Positions 34,383-42,676 of a DNA stretch of 64,000 nt are shown here, one piece after another. Both the position numbers and the translations under genes were made by a program. Below the pieces are notes generated by a model. That model ran no database searches. It was not told where the DNA came from and was given only the letters and a program-made list of their open reading frames with translations. Where the stretch lies: positions 1-64,000 of the forward strand of contig NZ_BDDT01000012.1 in assembly GCF_001661495.1 (NCBI RefSeq), read 5' to 3'. How positions within the stretch are numbered: the stretch's first letter is position 1; each line of letters begins with the position of its first letter. This stretch comes from Pseudoalteromonas prydzensis (GTDB taxonomy: Bacteria; Pseudomonadota; Gammaproteobacteria; Enterobacterales; Alteromonadaceae).

Positions 34383-34826
34383 TCAAGAGACTTTAGAATG
34401 TTCTGAAACTTTATCTTCGCCAGCAAATAATCCCGAGGTACCTGATACATAATCAGCGGGTTGCGCATTTGCTGACGAGCGATCACTTTGACGTTCTTTT
34501 AAAGAGCGTTGTAATTGCTCGGTTGTTTCTTTTGAGAAGAATGGTTCAGCAGGGTGCTGTTTTTTATCAGTTAGTAATAGCTTATTAGTTTCATCAACAT
34601 GATTTAATAATTGATCATAGTTGTCTTTCATTTTGCTAACTAATTTACTGGTACTTGCTAAATGATCAGCCACGTCTTGGCGATATTGCTCCAAGGCATT
34701 CTTAGCTTGTTCAGCTTGTTGTTCTAACTCATCTTGCTTAAATTGTTTTTTGGTTACAAATGCACCAAGGAAAAATGCAGCCACTGCCACAATAACAATA
34801 ATGCCGATCCAAGTAACTGTGCCCAT
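34383..34826 (-). CDS. zapG: Z-ring/envelope coordination protein ZapG (YhcB, DUF1043)
   Basis: ZapG/YhcB is an inner-membrane coiled-coil protein that links cell division, peptidoglycan and LPS synthesis. The 147-residue product starts with one membrane helix (VTWIGIIVIVAVAAFFLGAF) and continues in a long Gln/Glu-rich coiled coil (about 27-85) ending in a disordered Ser-rich tail. It diverges from zapE by 150 bp, as in E. coli. Confidence 0.92.
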   Translation of the reverse strand: MGTVTWIGIIVIVAVAAFFLGAFVTKKQFKQDELEQQAEQAKNALEQYRQDVADHLASTSKLVSKMKDNYDQLLNHVDETNKLLLTDKKQHPAEPFFSKETTEQLQRSLKERQSDRSSANAQPADYVSGTSGLFAGEDKVSEHSKVS

Positions 34827-34979
34827 AAATTCTACCCCTTTGGGAATTAATACGTAAAAAATAAAAATAACGCCTTGATTGCGTATTCAAGAATAAATCC
34901 TGTTGTTGCTAATATACCCCGAGTTACGATGCGTGTTAACATATTGCGTAAATTAAACCGTGTTTTATTGTAACTATCT

Positions 34980-36068
34980 ATGACTCCTTGGCAAAAATAT
35001 CAACAAGATTTACAGCGCGATGACTTTGTTTACGATGCCGCGCAAGAAAACGCAGTGCGTCACCTGCAAAGGTTATTTGATGACTTAACGGCCGCGAAAC
35101 CGGCTACTAAAAGTTGGTTTTCTAAACTCTTTAATAAAGATAGCACGCCGCCTATAAAAGGGTTGTATTTTTGGGGAGGAGTAGGGCGCGGTAAAACATA
35201 TTTAGTTGATACTTTTTATGAAGCTTTACCCGGCAAGCGCAAGATGCGTGTGCATTTTCATCGGTTTATGCATCGTGTTCATGATGAATTAAAAAAATTA
35301 AATAACACGGCTAACCCATTAGAAGTGGTGGCGGATATTCTAAAAGCTGAAACTGACATTATCTGTTTTGATGAGTTTTTTGTGCAAGATATTACCGATG
35401 CCATGTTGCTCGGTGGTTTAATGGAAGCCTTGTTCGCCCGTGGTATTGTGTTAGTGGCAACCTCTAACATAGTGCCTGATGAGTTATATCGCAATGGCTT
35501 ACAGCGCGCGCGTTTTTTACCAGCAATTGCTTTGGTTAACGCCAATACTGAAATCGTCAATGTCGATTCTGGCATTGATTACCGTCTGCGTACTTTGGAA
35601 CAAGCAGAAATTTTCCACAGTCCTTTAGATGCTCAGGCTGATAAAAACTTATTTGAGTATTTTGATAAATTATCGCCGGAGCCAGGCGTTCTTGATCAAG
35701 CTATTGAAATTGAAGGGCGGATGATCAAAACACGTAAAGTATCAGATTGTATCGTGATGTTTGATTTTCCTGAGCTATGTGAAACCGCTCGAAGCCAAGT
35801 CGACTATATGGAAATAAGCCGCTTATATAACACCGTGATCTTATCGAACGTAAAGCAACTAGGGCAAAATAATGATGATGCCGCGCGTCGCTTTATAGCT
35901 TTAGTGGATGAGTTTTACGAACGCCATGTAACATTAATTATCTCGGCGGAACAACCGATCACTGAACTCTATACCCAAGGCAATCTTAATTTTGAGTTCA
36001 AACGTTGCATTAGCCGTTTACAAGAGATGCAGTCGCTAGAGTATTTAGCAAGAGAGCATTTGGCGTAA
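34980..36068 (+). CDS. zapE: Cell division ATPase ZapE (AFG1 family)
   Basis: ZapE binds FtsZ and destabilises the Z ring in an ATP-dependent way during late constriction or under stress. The 362-residue AFG1-like ATPase has Walker A GGVGRGKTYL (about 65-74), Walker B IICFDEFFV and a sensor region LVATSNIVP. Its neighbours zapG and rplM are the classical ones. Confidence 0.94.
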   Translation: MTPWQKYQQDLQRDDFVYDAAQENAVRHLQRLFDDLTAAKPATKSWFSKLFNKDSTPPIKGLYFWGGVGRGKTYLVDTFYEALPGKRKMRVHFHRFMHRVHDELKKLNNTANPLEVVADILKAETDIICFDEFFVQDITDAMLLGGLMEALFARGIVLVATSNIVPDELYRNGLQRARFLPAIALVNANTEIVNVDSGIDYRLRTLEQAEIFHSPLDAQADKNLFEYFDKLSPEPGVLDQAIEIEGRMIKTRKVSDCIVMFDFPELCETARSQVDYMEISRLYNTVILSNVKQLGQNNDDAARRFIALVDEFYERHVTLIISAEQPITELYTQGNLNFEFKRCISRLQEMQSLEYLAREHLA

Positions 36069-36072
36069 CTTG

Positions 36073-36107
36073 AGCCGTCAGCCGTCAGCCGTCAGCCGTC
36101 AGCCGTC
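36073..36107. repeat. Heptamer tandem array, unit AGCCGTC, 5 copies
   Basis: Five perfect copies of AGCCGTC start 4 bp after the zapE stop codon. A different heptamer array follows 50 bp later. Confidence 0.97.
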
Positions 36108-36157
36108 AGGTAAAGATAAGATTTTCTTGACTCTGAAGTTGATAGGGACAAAGTTTT

Positions 36158-36274
36158 GATAGCTGATAGCTGATAGCTGATAGCTGATAGCTGATAGCTG
36201 ATAGCTGATAGCTGATAGCTGATAGCTGATAGCTGATAGCTGATAGCTGATAGCTGATAGCTGATAGCTGATAG
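36158..36274. repeat. Heptamer tandem array, unit GATAGCT, 16 copies
   Basis: Sixteen perfect copies of GATAGCT (36158-36269) plus GATAG. The unit has no stop codon in some minus-strand frames, so it yields spurious ORFs with a repeated SYQLSAI heptad. It ends 56 bp upstream of a TATACT box likely to belong to rplM. Confidence 0.98.
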
Positions 36275-36307
36275 AACAAATTTCTTGCGGAAAAAACAAC
36301 CGTCGAG

Positions 36308-36458
36308 TAGCAATGTGATAAAAGTGCTGGTATACTCCCGCGTCTGCCACGTTGCGTTCTATTGCCTTCATCAGATTAGCCTCTTTTGAATGGCGCTAAA
36401 GTCTTAAACTCGAAGGGGTTGGAGCAAACATTTAGAGCGGTAATTAATAATAATTACC
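36308..36458 (+). promoter_or_regulatory. rplM-rpsI promoter and leader hairpin
   Basis: TATACT at 36331-36336 is a good -10 box; the -35 is weak. In the leader, GGTAATT (36439-36445) pairs with AATTACC (36452-36458) across AATAAT, 36 bp before the rplM start. In E. coli L13 represses its own operon through the leader mRNA, so this hairpin is a candidate operator; the match to the known L13 leader structure was not tested. Confidence 0.4.
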
Positions 36459-36493
36459 TGTGGTTTTAATTGAAAAACATTGGATTTTTATAA

Positions 36494-36922
36494 ATGAAAA
36501 CGTTTGTTGCTAAACCAGAAACAGTAAAACGTGACTGGTACGTAGTTGACGCTGAAGGTAAAACTTTAGGTCGCATCGCTACTGAAATCGCTCATCGCCT
36601 ACGCGGTAAGCACAAAGCTGAATATACTCCACACGTAGATACTGGTGATTACATCATCGTTATCAACGCGGAGAAAGTTACTGTAACTGGTAACAAATTC
36701 AAAGATAAAGTGTACTATGCACACTCTGGTTTCCCAGGTGGTCTTAAGTCTGTTACTTTTGATAAACTTCAAGCTGCAAAGCCTGAAATGATCATCGAGA
36801 AAGCTGTTAAGGGCATGTTGCCACGTGGTCCTTTAGGCCGCGCTATGTACCGTAAACTTAAAGTTTACGCGGGTACTGAGCACAACCATGCTGCACAACA
36901 GCCTCAGGTTCTAGACATTTAA
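36494..36922 (+). CDS. rplM: 50S ribosomal protein L13
   Basis: L13 is an early-assembling 23S rRNA-binding protein. The 142-residue product is standard: MKTFVAKPETVKRDWYVVDA at the start, GRIATEIAHRLRGKHK, and the signature MLPRGPLGRAMYRKLKVY near 110-127. It is followed by rpsI after 11 bp in the universal rplM-rpsI operon. Confidence 0.98.
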   Translation: MKTFVAKPETVKRDWYVVDAEGKTLGRIATEIAHRLRGKHKAEYTPHVDTGDYIIVINAEKVTVTGNKFKDKVYYAHSGFPGGLKSVTFDKLQAAKPEMIIEKAVKGMLPRGPLGRAMYRKLKVYAGTEHNHAAQQPQVLDI

Positions 36923-36933
36923 GGAGCACTAAC

Positions 36934-37323
36934 ATGGCAAATCAATACTACGGTACAGGTCGTCGTAAAAGTTCAAGTGCTCGCGTATTCTTACGCCCAG
37001 GCACTGGTAACATCGTAATCAACAATCGCTCTTTAGAAGAGTATTTTGGTCGCGAAACAGCACGCATGGTTGTTCGTCAAGCTCTTGGGCTTGTAGATAT
37101 GACTGAAAAGTTTGATCTTTACATCACCGTTGCTGGTGGTGGTACTACTGGTCAAGCTGGTGCAATCCGTCACGGTATCACTCGTGCACTTATGGAGTTT
37201 GACGAGTCACTACGTCCACAACTTCGTAAAGCAGGTTTCGTTACTCGTGATGCACGTAAAGTTGAACGTAAGAAAGTGGGTCTTAAGAAAGCGCGTAAGC
37301 GTCCACAGTTCTCAAAACGTTAA
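36934..37323 (+). CDS. rpsI: 30S ribosomal protein S9
   Basis: S9 contacts the P-site tRNA with its basic tail. The 129-residue protein has the GTGRRKSSSARVFL start, the QAGAIRHGITRALM motif, and the C-terminal KKARKRPQFSKR tail whose last arginine is replaced in order by KR, as in other S9 proteins. AAGGAGCACTAAC is a strong ribosome site. Confidence 0.98.
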   Translation: MANQYYGTGRRKSSSARVFLRPGTGNIVINNRSLEEYFGRETARMVVRQALGLVDMTEKFDLYITVAGGGTTGQAGAIRHGITRALMEFDESLRPQLRKAGFVTRDARKVERKKVGLKKARKRPQFSKR

Positions 37324-37345
37324 TATTTACGTTATCAAGAATTTC

Positions 37346-37373
37346 AAAAACCCAGCTTCTGCTGGGTTTTTTG
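37346..37373 (+). terminator. Rho-independent terminator of rplM-rpsI
   Basis: AAAAACCCAGC-TTCT-GCTGGGTTTTTT, 22 bp after the rpsI stop. Confidence 0.92.
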
Positions 37374-37950
37374 TTTTTGGAGCTATATAAAGTTAGCGAG
37401 AGTAAAGTTAGAGAAGAAAGTAGCGATAATCCTTGAGTTGTATATAGCGGCGTTATTTAATTAATCTTGAAAAACTCGCCAACTCGCACTTTTTATCAGA
37501 CATAAGCAAACTCGTATCAAATATGCGCCTAATAATTAACCTTCCATAGTCTTTCCTGCGTATAACCTTAAAAAAAGTTCAATAATTATCGTAATAAGTG
37601 TAAATCCGTCAGTTAATTGGTGAATTTTTTTGCTACAATTGTCTGGCAAGTAATGTGAGTGAGTTCAACAGCACCATGTGCAGTTTATCTGTTTCCTCTT
37701 AGTGAGGTTGATCTTGGTCAGTATATTGTTTTTTTAAAGTCGTTATCATAGCAAACGGCTTCATACTCGAGCCGACCCTATTAATAATTTAATTAAATCG
37801 GGTTTATTCGAGCATGGAACTGTGAATAACCTTGTTTTAATCAAGGGTTTTAATTATGATCGCGTCTATTTTAAAATTTCTAAAAATTAACCTGCTGTAA
37901 CTGATGTTCTCAATATAGCAAGTGTTGGGAATCATAGTGGAGATAAGTGG
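37374..37950 (+). promoter_or_regulatory. Long upstream region of petABC
   Basis: No gene is visible in this 577-bp stretch. TGCTACAAT (37631-37639) is an extended -10 element, which would give a leader of about 300 nt. Within it are a short hairpin CTTG-TTTTAAT-CAAG (37833-37847) and a 14-codon frame starting at 37857 (MIASILKFLKINLL) with AAGGG upstream. Whether the peptide is made is unknown. Confidence 0.35.
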
Positions 37951-38541
37951 ATGAGCAATGCGCCTGTAGACAATGGCCGACGTCGCTTTTTAACCATAGC
38001 TACCTCTGTTGTAGGTGGTGTTGGTGCGGCTGGGGCTGCTGTTCCTTTTATTGCGTCTTGGAATCCAAGTGAGCGAGCTAAATCTGCGGGTGCGCCTGTA
38101 GAAGTAGATATCAGCAAACTTGAGTCAGGACAATTAATACGTGTCGAGTGGCGTGGTAAACCTGTATGGGTTGTATCACGTACCCCAAAAATGCTTGAGC
38201 AGATGAAAGCACATGAAGGTCAACTTCGTGATCCTGCATCTGAAGAGCCTCAACAACCTGAATCAGCTGTAAACGAATACCGTTCAAAACGTCCGGAAAT
38301 TTTTGTTGCGGTTGGTATTTGTACACACTTAGGTTGTTCACCTGGCTTTTTTGAAGGCAACTTTAGTGAAAAAGTAGAAGGGACCGACGACGGTTTCTAC
38401 TGCCCATGTCACGGTTCTAAATTTGATATGGCTGGTCGCGTATTCCAAGCGGTTCCGGCGCCATTGAACTTAGAAATACCGCCTTACACCTTTATCGATG
38501 ACACCACTATTTTAGTGGGCGAAGAAGAAGGGGCTGCCTAA
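37951..38541 (+). CDS. petA: Ubiquinol-cytochrome c reductase Rieske iron-sulfur subunit
   Basis: This subunit carries the 2Fe-2S cluster of the bc1 complex and shuttles electrons from ubiquinol to cytochrome c1. The 196-residue protein has a Tat motif and membrane anchor (RRRFLTIATSVVGGVGAAGA, 10-29) and both cluster motifs, CTHLGC (124-129) and CPCHGS (151-156). The start has GGAGATAA upstream. petB follows, sharing one base. Confidence 0.97.
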   Translation: MSNAPVDNGRRRFLTIATSVVGGVGAAGAAVPFIASWNPSERAKSAGAPVEVDISKLESGQLIRVEWRGKPVWVVSRTPKMLEQMKAHEGQLRDPASEEPQQPESAVNEYRSKRPEIFVAVGICTHLGCSPGFFEGNFSEKVEGTDDGFYCPCHGSKFDMAGRVFQAVPAPLNLEIPPYTFIDDTTILVGEEEGAA

Positions 38542-39806
38542 TGTTTGGTAAGATTATTGGTTGGATCGACGACCGTATCCCAATGACACGTGTTTGGAAC
38601 ATGCATATTGCACAGTATCCAGCACCAAAAAACTTTAACTTCTGGTACTTCTTTGGCTCATTAGCCATGTTAGTGCTAGTAAACCAAATCCTAACAGGTA
38701 TTTGGTTAACGATGAACTTTGTGCCTTCTGCTGAAGGTGCATTTGCATCTGTTGAATACATCATGCGTGATGTTGAATACGGCTGGTTGTTACGTTATTT
38801 GCACTCAACGGGTGCATCAGCGTTTTTCATCGTTGTATACCTGCATATGTTCCGTGGCATGATCTACGGTTCTTACCAAAAACCACGTGAATTACTGTGG
38901 TTGTTTGGTATGTTTATCTTCCTAGCGCTAATGGCTGAAGCTTTCATGGGGTATTTATTACCATGGGGTCAAATGTCATTCTGGGGTGCACAGGTAATCA
39001 TTTCATTATTCGGTGCGATACCGGTAATTGGTGATGACTTAACACTTTGGATCCGTGGTGATTATGTAATTTCAGGTGCAACGCTTAACCGCTTCTTTGC
39101 ATTACACGTTATTGCCTTACCATTGGTTATTGTTATTCTTGTATTCTTACACATTGTGGCACTTCACGAAGTGGGTTCAAATAACCCTGATGGTGTTGAA
39201 ATCAAGCGTAAGAAAGGCTCTGTAGCTGAAGAAGATAAGCCTAAATTTAAATTCCATGAGTATTACACTGACAAAAAAGACATTGTTGATGCGATACCGT
39301 TCCACCCATATTACACCGTAAAAGATATTATGGGCGTGGTTGGTTTCTTAATCTTATTCTGTTGGGTTGTGTTCTTTATGCCTGCGATGGGTGGGTTCTT
39401 CTTAGAAGCGCCTAACTTTGAGCCAGCAAACCCACTTAAGACTCCTGAGCATATTTTCCCAGTTTGGTACTTTACGCCATTCTATGCCATCTTACGTGCA
39501 ATCCCTGATAAGTTAATCGGTGTTGCAGCAATGGGTGCATCAATTGTCGTACTTGCACTATTACCTTGGATTGACCGTGGCACAGTGAAATCGGTTCGTT
39601 ACCGTTGTGGCTTCCATAAATGGAACATCGCAGGTTTTGTCGTTACTTTCGTTTTACTTGGTTGGGTGGGTGCAACTCCACAAACTGATTTGAAAACGAT
39701 TATTTCGCAAATCTGTACTGTGACTTACTTTATGTTCTTCGTACTGTTATTTGTATACAGTAAGAATGAAAAAACTAAGCCATTGCCAGAGAGGTTAACG
39801 AAATGA
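38541..39806 (+). CDS. petB: Cytochrome b of the bc1 complex
   Basis: Cytochrome b binds both b hemes and the quinol-oxidising and -reducing sites. The 421-residue protein has eight or so membrane helices, heme-ligand histidines in LLRYLHSTGAS and FALHVIALP segments, and the Qo-site motif as PVWYFTPFYAI (PxWY, the bacterial equivalent of PEWY). It is a fused b6/subunit IV form, as expected for proteobacteria. Confidence 0.97.
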   Translation: MFGKIIGWIDDRIPMTRVWNMHIAQYPAPKNFNFWYFFGSLAMLVLVNQILTGIWLTMNFVPSAEGAFASVEYIMRDVEYGWLLRYLHSTGASAFFIVVYLHMFRGMIYGSYQKPRELLWLFGMFIFLALMAEAFMGYLLPWGQMSFWGAQVIISLFGAIPVIGDDLTLWIRGDYVISGATLNRFFALHVIALPLVIVILVFLHIVALHEVGSNNPDGVEIKRKKGSVAEEDKPKFKFHEYYTDKKDIVDAIPFHPYYTVKDIMGVVGFLILFCWVVFFMPAMGGFFLEAPNFEPANPLKTPEHIFPVWYFTPFYAILRAIPDKLIGVAAMGASIVVLALLPWIDRGTVKSVRYRCGFHKWNIAGFVVTFVLLGWVGATPQTDLKTIISQICTVTYFMFFVLLFVYSKNEKTKPLPERLTK

Positions 39807-40546
39807 TGAAAAAGCTAATTATCGGTTTATTTGCTTTATCAATAAACGTATTGCCGGCAATGGCTGCGGGTCCTTCGGTTCCATTAATGGAAGCGGGTAA
39901 TGACCTAACTGATCAGCCATCATTGCAACGTGGTGCAAAGTTGTTCATGAACTACTGTCTTGGTTGTCACCAAATGCAGTATCAACGTTATGAACGTACT
40001 TTCCGTGATATCGGTATTCCTACAGATGTAGGTCTTGAACAGTTAATTTTTGACGGTTCAAAAGTCGGTAGTCACATCACTAATTCTATTGAAAAAGATG
40101 ATGCTGCAAAATGGTTTGGTGCGGCTCCGCCGGATCTAACAAATGTTGCGCGTGTGCGTGGCAGTGATTGGATTTACACCTATTTAAAATCGTTTTATAA
40201 AGATGAATCTCGTCCGTTCGGTGTGAATAATACAATATTTCCATCGGTAGGTATGCCGCATGTTCTGCAAGAACTGCAAGGTTTACCTACGCCTATTACT
40301 GAAGAAGTGGAAGAACATGGTCACACTGTGACTAAAGTTGTTGGCACTAAAACAGATGGTACCGGTGAATTAAGTGTAGATGAATATGACCAAGCAGTTC
40401 GTGATTTAACGAACTTCCTAGAGTACGTAGGTGAACCTACGCGTCTTGAATCGGAAGCGCTGGGTCTTAAGGTAATCGGATTTTTAATTATTCTGTTTAT
40501 CTTGTCATTTATGCTGAAGAAAGAATACTGGAGAGATGTTCATTAA
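39803..40546 (+). CDS. petC: Cytochrome c1 of the bc1 complex
   Basis: Cytochrome c1 takes electrons from the Rieske centre and passes them to soluble cytochrome c. The 247-residue protein has a signal peptide ending near AMAAG (21-22), heme motif CLGCH (52-56), a candidate methionine ligand in VGMPHVL, and a C-terminal membrane anchor (VIGFLIILFILSFML). It overlaps petB by 4 bp. Confidence 0.96.
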   Translation: MMKKLIIGLFALSINVLPAMAAGPSVPLMEAGNDLTDQPSLQRGAKLFMNYCLGCHQMQYQRYERTFRDIGIPTDVGLEQLIFDGSKVGSHITNSIEKDDAAKWFGAAPPDLTNVARVRGSDWIYTYLKSFYKDESRPFGVNNTIFPSVGMPHVLQELQGLPTPITEEVEEHGHTVTKVVGTKTDGTGELSVDEYDQAVRDLTNFLEYVGEPTRLESEALGLKVIGFLIILFILSFMLKKEYWRDVH

Positions 40547-40577
40547 TTTTGAACATATTTAAAGGTAATTTTGCAAT

Positions 40578-40595
40578 AGGGGCTTAAGCCCCTTT
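40578..40595 (+). terminator. Terminator-like hairpin after petC
   Basis: AGGGGCTTAAGCCCCTTTT, a short GC stem followed by four T, between petC and sspA. Read-through to sspA is possible. Confidence 0.65.
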
Positions 40596-40625
40596 TGCTG
40601 TTTTTGTTATTTAATGGAGGTAGGC

Positions 40626-41252
40626 ATGGCCGTAGCTGCCAATAAGCGCCCTGTAATGACCCTTTTTTCTGGTGCTAACTGTATGTATAGCCACCAAGTA
40701 CGTATTGTACTTGCTGAAAAAGGCGTAAGTGTAGATATTCATCTGGCTGAAAAGGACAACCTGCCAGAAGCACTTCATGAAATTAACCCTTACGGAACAG
40801 TGCCAACACTGATCGACCGTGAGCTAGGTTTATATCAGGCAAACATCATCATGGAATACCTTGATGAACGTTTTCCTCATCCTCCACTAATGCCAGTTTA
40901 TCCGGTAATGCGTGGCCGTAGCCGTTTAATGATGCATCGTATCGATACGGATTGGTACAGCCTTGCTGCAAAAATTTACGCAAATGGTGCAGAGTCTGCA
41001 CAAGCGCGTAAAGAACTAACAGAAGCTTTACTAGCTGTTTCAGCAATCTTCACTGAAGCGCCATACTTTATGAGCGAAGAATTCAGTTTAGTTGATTGTT
41101 ACTTAGCACCATTGTTATGGCGTTTACCAGAGCTTGGTATTGAGCTGACAGGTGCAGGTTCTAAAGAGATGAAAGAATATATGATCCGTTTATTTGAGCG
41201 TGAATCATTCCAAGCTTCTCTTACTGAAACTGAGCGCGAGATCCGTTTGTAA
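40626..41252 (+). CDS. sspA: Stringent starvation protein A
   Basis: SspA is a glutathione-transferase-fold protein that binds RNA polymerase and lowers H-NS during starvation and acid stress. The N-terminal thioredoxin-like half has LFSGANCMYSHQVRIVLAEKG, and the PHPP/PVYPV signature, essential for SspA function, is present. ATG 40626 is chosen over an in-frame ATG at 40614, because the latter lies in the GGAGGT ribosome site and MAVAANKR matches E. coli SspA. It has 208 residues. Confidence 0.95.
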   Translation: MAVAANKRPVMTLFSGANCMYSHQVRIVLAEKGVSVDIHLAEKDNLPEALHEINPYGTVPTLIDRELGLYQANIIMEYLDERFPHPPLMPVYPVMRGRSRLMMHRIDTDWYSLAAKIYANGAESAQARKELTEALLAVSAIFTEAPYFMSEEFSLVDCYLAPLLWRLPELGIELTGAGSKEMKEYMIRLFERESFQASLTETEREIRL

Positions 41253-41692
41253 TGACGCCTAATCGTCCTTATTTACTTCGTGCTTTCTTTGATTGGATTG
41301 TTGATAACCAGTGCACGCCGCATTTAGTGGTGAACGCTGACTTTCCTGCCGTGCAAATACCAACGCAGTTTGTTCAAGATGGACAAATCGTATTAAATAT
41401 TAGCCCGTCAGCTGTCACACAATTCTCAATGGATAATCAGCAACTAAGCTTTAGTGCTCGCTTTGGTGGTCAGCCAATGCAAGTATACGTACCAATTGGT
41501 GCCGTGCTTGCTATTTATGCCCGCGAAAACGGTGAAGGCACTGTGTTTACCGCAGATGAGTTTTTAGAGGACGAAGACGAGTTTGCAGCTGAGTTAGAAA
41601 GTGTTGATATCGCAGATGAATTATTACCTGACGAACCAGCACCAACTAAGCCAGAAAAGAAAAAAGGCTCACACTTACGTGTTATTAAGTAA
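41252..41692 (+). CDS. sspB: ClpXP adaptor SspB
   Basis: SspB delivers ssrA-tagged and other substrates to ClpXP. The folded N-terminal domain (about 1-110, with YLLRAFFDWIVDNQCTPHL and the NISPSAVTQF strand) is followed by an acidic flexible linker and the C-terminal ClpX-binding peptide GSHLRVIK. Length is 146 residues. The start codon overlaps the last base of sspA. Confidence 0.96.
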   Translation: MTPNRPYLLRAFFDWIVDNQCTPHLVVNADFPAVQIPTQFVQDGQIVLNISPSAVTQFSMDNQQLSFSARFGGQPMQVYVPIGAVLAIYARENGEGTVFTADEFLEDEDEFAAELESVDIADELLPDEPAPTKPEKKKGSHLRVIK

Positions 41693-41708
41693 TATGTAAT
41701 TGTTTGAT

Positions 41709-41735
41709 AAAAACCGCTGATTAAGCGGTTTTTTT
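41709..41735 (+). terminator. Rho-independent terminator of sspAB
   Basis: AAAAACCGCT-GATTA-AGCGGTTTTTTT, 16 bp after the sspB stop. Confidence 0.92.
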
Positions 41736-41790
41736 ATGTCTGTATAAAAGTAAGTGAAAGGTGAAGCCAAGTAAAGTGTTTGGTTTCAGC

Positions 41791-41905
41791 GTAGGCGCGG
41801 CTTTATGCCGCGCAGGTGTAGTTTAAGTTCACGGGCGACGAGCTGCGAGCTGCGAGAAGCGGGTTAAGGTTGATTGTTGTAGCAACGGGTTACCCGCGTT
41901 TTAAG
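41791..41905. repeat. REP hairpins and heptamer remnant downstream of sspB
   Basis: GTAG REP with GCGCGGC-TTTAT-GCCGCGC stem (41791-41813), about two and a half copies of the heptamer GAGCTGC (about 41840-41857), and another GTAG-headed hairpin with CGGGT/ACCCG stem (41879-41900). No gene is present. Confidence 0.7.
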
Positions 41906-41942
41906 CGAAAATGCGTGAGGTACACTCCCGCGTACAGGAATT

Positions 41943-41973
41943 AAAAAGCCTTGCAATATTAACTGCAAGGCTT
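41943..41973 (-). terminator. Rho-independent terminator of dolP
   Basis: On the minus strand AAGCCTTGCA and TGCAAGGCTT pair perfectly across 8 nt and are followed by TTTTT. The dolP stop codon is 137 bp upstream, with the heptamer array in between. Confidence 0.8.
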
Positions 41974-41984
41974 ATAAGTTCCTC

Positions 41985-42100
41985 GAACCTAGAACCTAGA
42001 ACCTAGAACCTAGAACCTAGAACCTAGAACCTAGAACCTAGAACCTAGAACCTAGAACCTAGAACCTAGAACCTAGAACCTAGAACCTAGAACCTAGAAC
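41985..42100. repeat. Heptamer tandem array, unit GAACCTA, 16 copies
   Basis: Sixteen perfect copies of GAACCTA (41985-42096) plus GAAC. The unit and phase are the same as the array at 1-126, 42 kb away. It lies in the 3' untranslated part of dolP, 9 bp from the stop codon, so it would be transcribed as TAGGTTC repeats. Confidence 0.98.
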
Positions 42101-42109
42101 TTGATACCT

Positions 42110-42676
42110 CTACAAATACTCAAAGACCTTAATAACACGTTCTACGCCAGAGACATTACGGGCAACGTCTACTGCTGTATTTGACTCGGCATCAGACACT
42201 AAGCCCATTAAAAATACTTCGCCGTTTTCAGTAACTACTTTAATATTGTTGCTGCTGATATTGTCAGTGGTGAGTAATTGCGTTTTTACTTTAGAGGTTA
42301 ACCAAGAATCATGGGTTTGGGTGCTCATACTAATGTTAGAGCCTATGCGCAGCTGGTTATGTATTTTACGTATTGCAGGTAGGCCCTCAATGGCACGCTG
42401 AGCTTCATCTTTCATTTCTTGATTAGCAACTTGGCCTACTAACAGCACGATGCCGTTAACGCTAACCACGCTGATATTGGCATGATCAGCAAGGCGCGGT
42501 ACATCGTTGATTGCCACTCCGGCTTTTATTTCGATATTACTATCATCAATTTGTGAACCAAGCGTTCGGCGATCGTTCGCAGCAGTAACTGCACCGGCAG
42601 TGCCTGCAACCACCGCAGCGGCGCAACCTTGTAATAATAAAACCGTACTGATAACGATAAGTGATTGTTTCAACAT
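42110..42676 (-). CDS. dolP: Outer-membrane lipoprotein DolP (YraP), two BON domains
   Basis: DolP supports the BAM complex and outer-membrane integrity. The start at 42676 gives a lipoprotein signal MLKQSLIVISTVLLLQGCA with lipobox LQGC (Cys18); the longer open frame lacks a signal. Two BON domains follow (about 45-115 and 120-188), the second ending NVSGVERVIKVFEYL. Length is 188 residues. Its start overlaps the diaA stop (TAATG), so the two are co-translated. Confidence 0.92.
   Translation of the reverse strand: MLKQSLIVISTVLLLQGCAAAVVAGTAGAVTAANDRRTLGSQIDDSNIEIKAGVAINDVPRLADHANISVVSVNGIVLLVGQVANQEMKDEAQRAIEGLPAIRKIHNQLRIGSNISMSTQTHDSWLTSKVKTQLLTTDNISSNNIKVVTENGEVFLMGLVSDAESNTAVDVARNVSGVERVIKVFEYL

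Noticed and set aside
36158..36274. Possible CRISPR array
   Set aside because: The units are 7 bp with no spacers and no cas genes are nearby; the other heptamer arrays were rejected for the same reason.
36092..36371. Two overlapping minus-strand ORFs with repeated SYQLSAI heptads
   Set aside because: They are produced by the GATAGCT tandem array, which lacks stops in some frames; there is no ribosome site, and the repeated peptide simply mirrors the DNA period.
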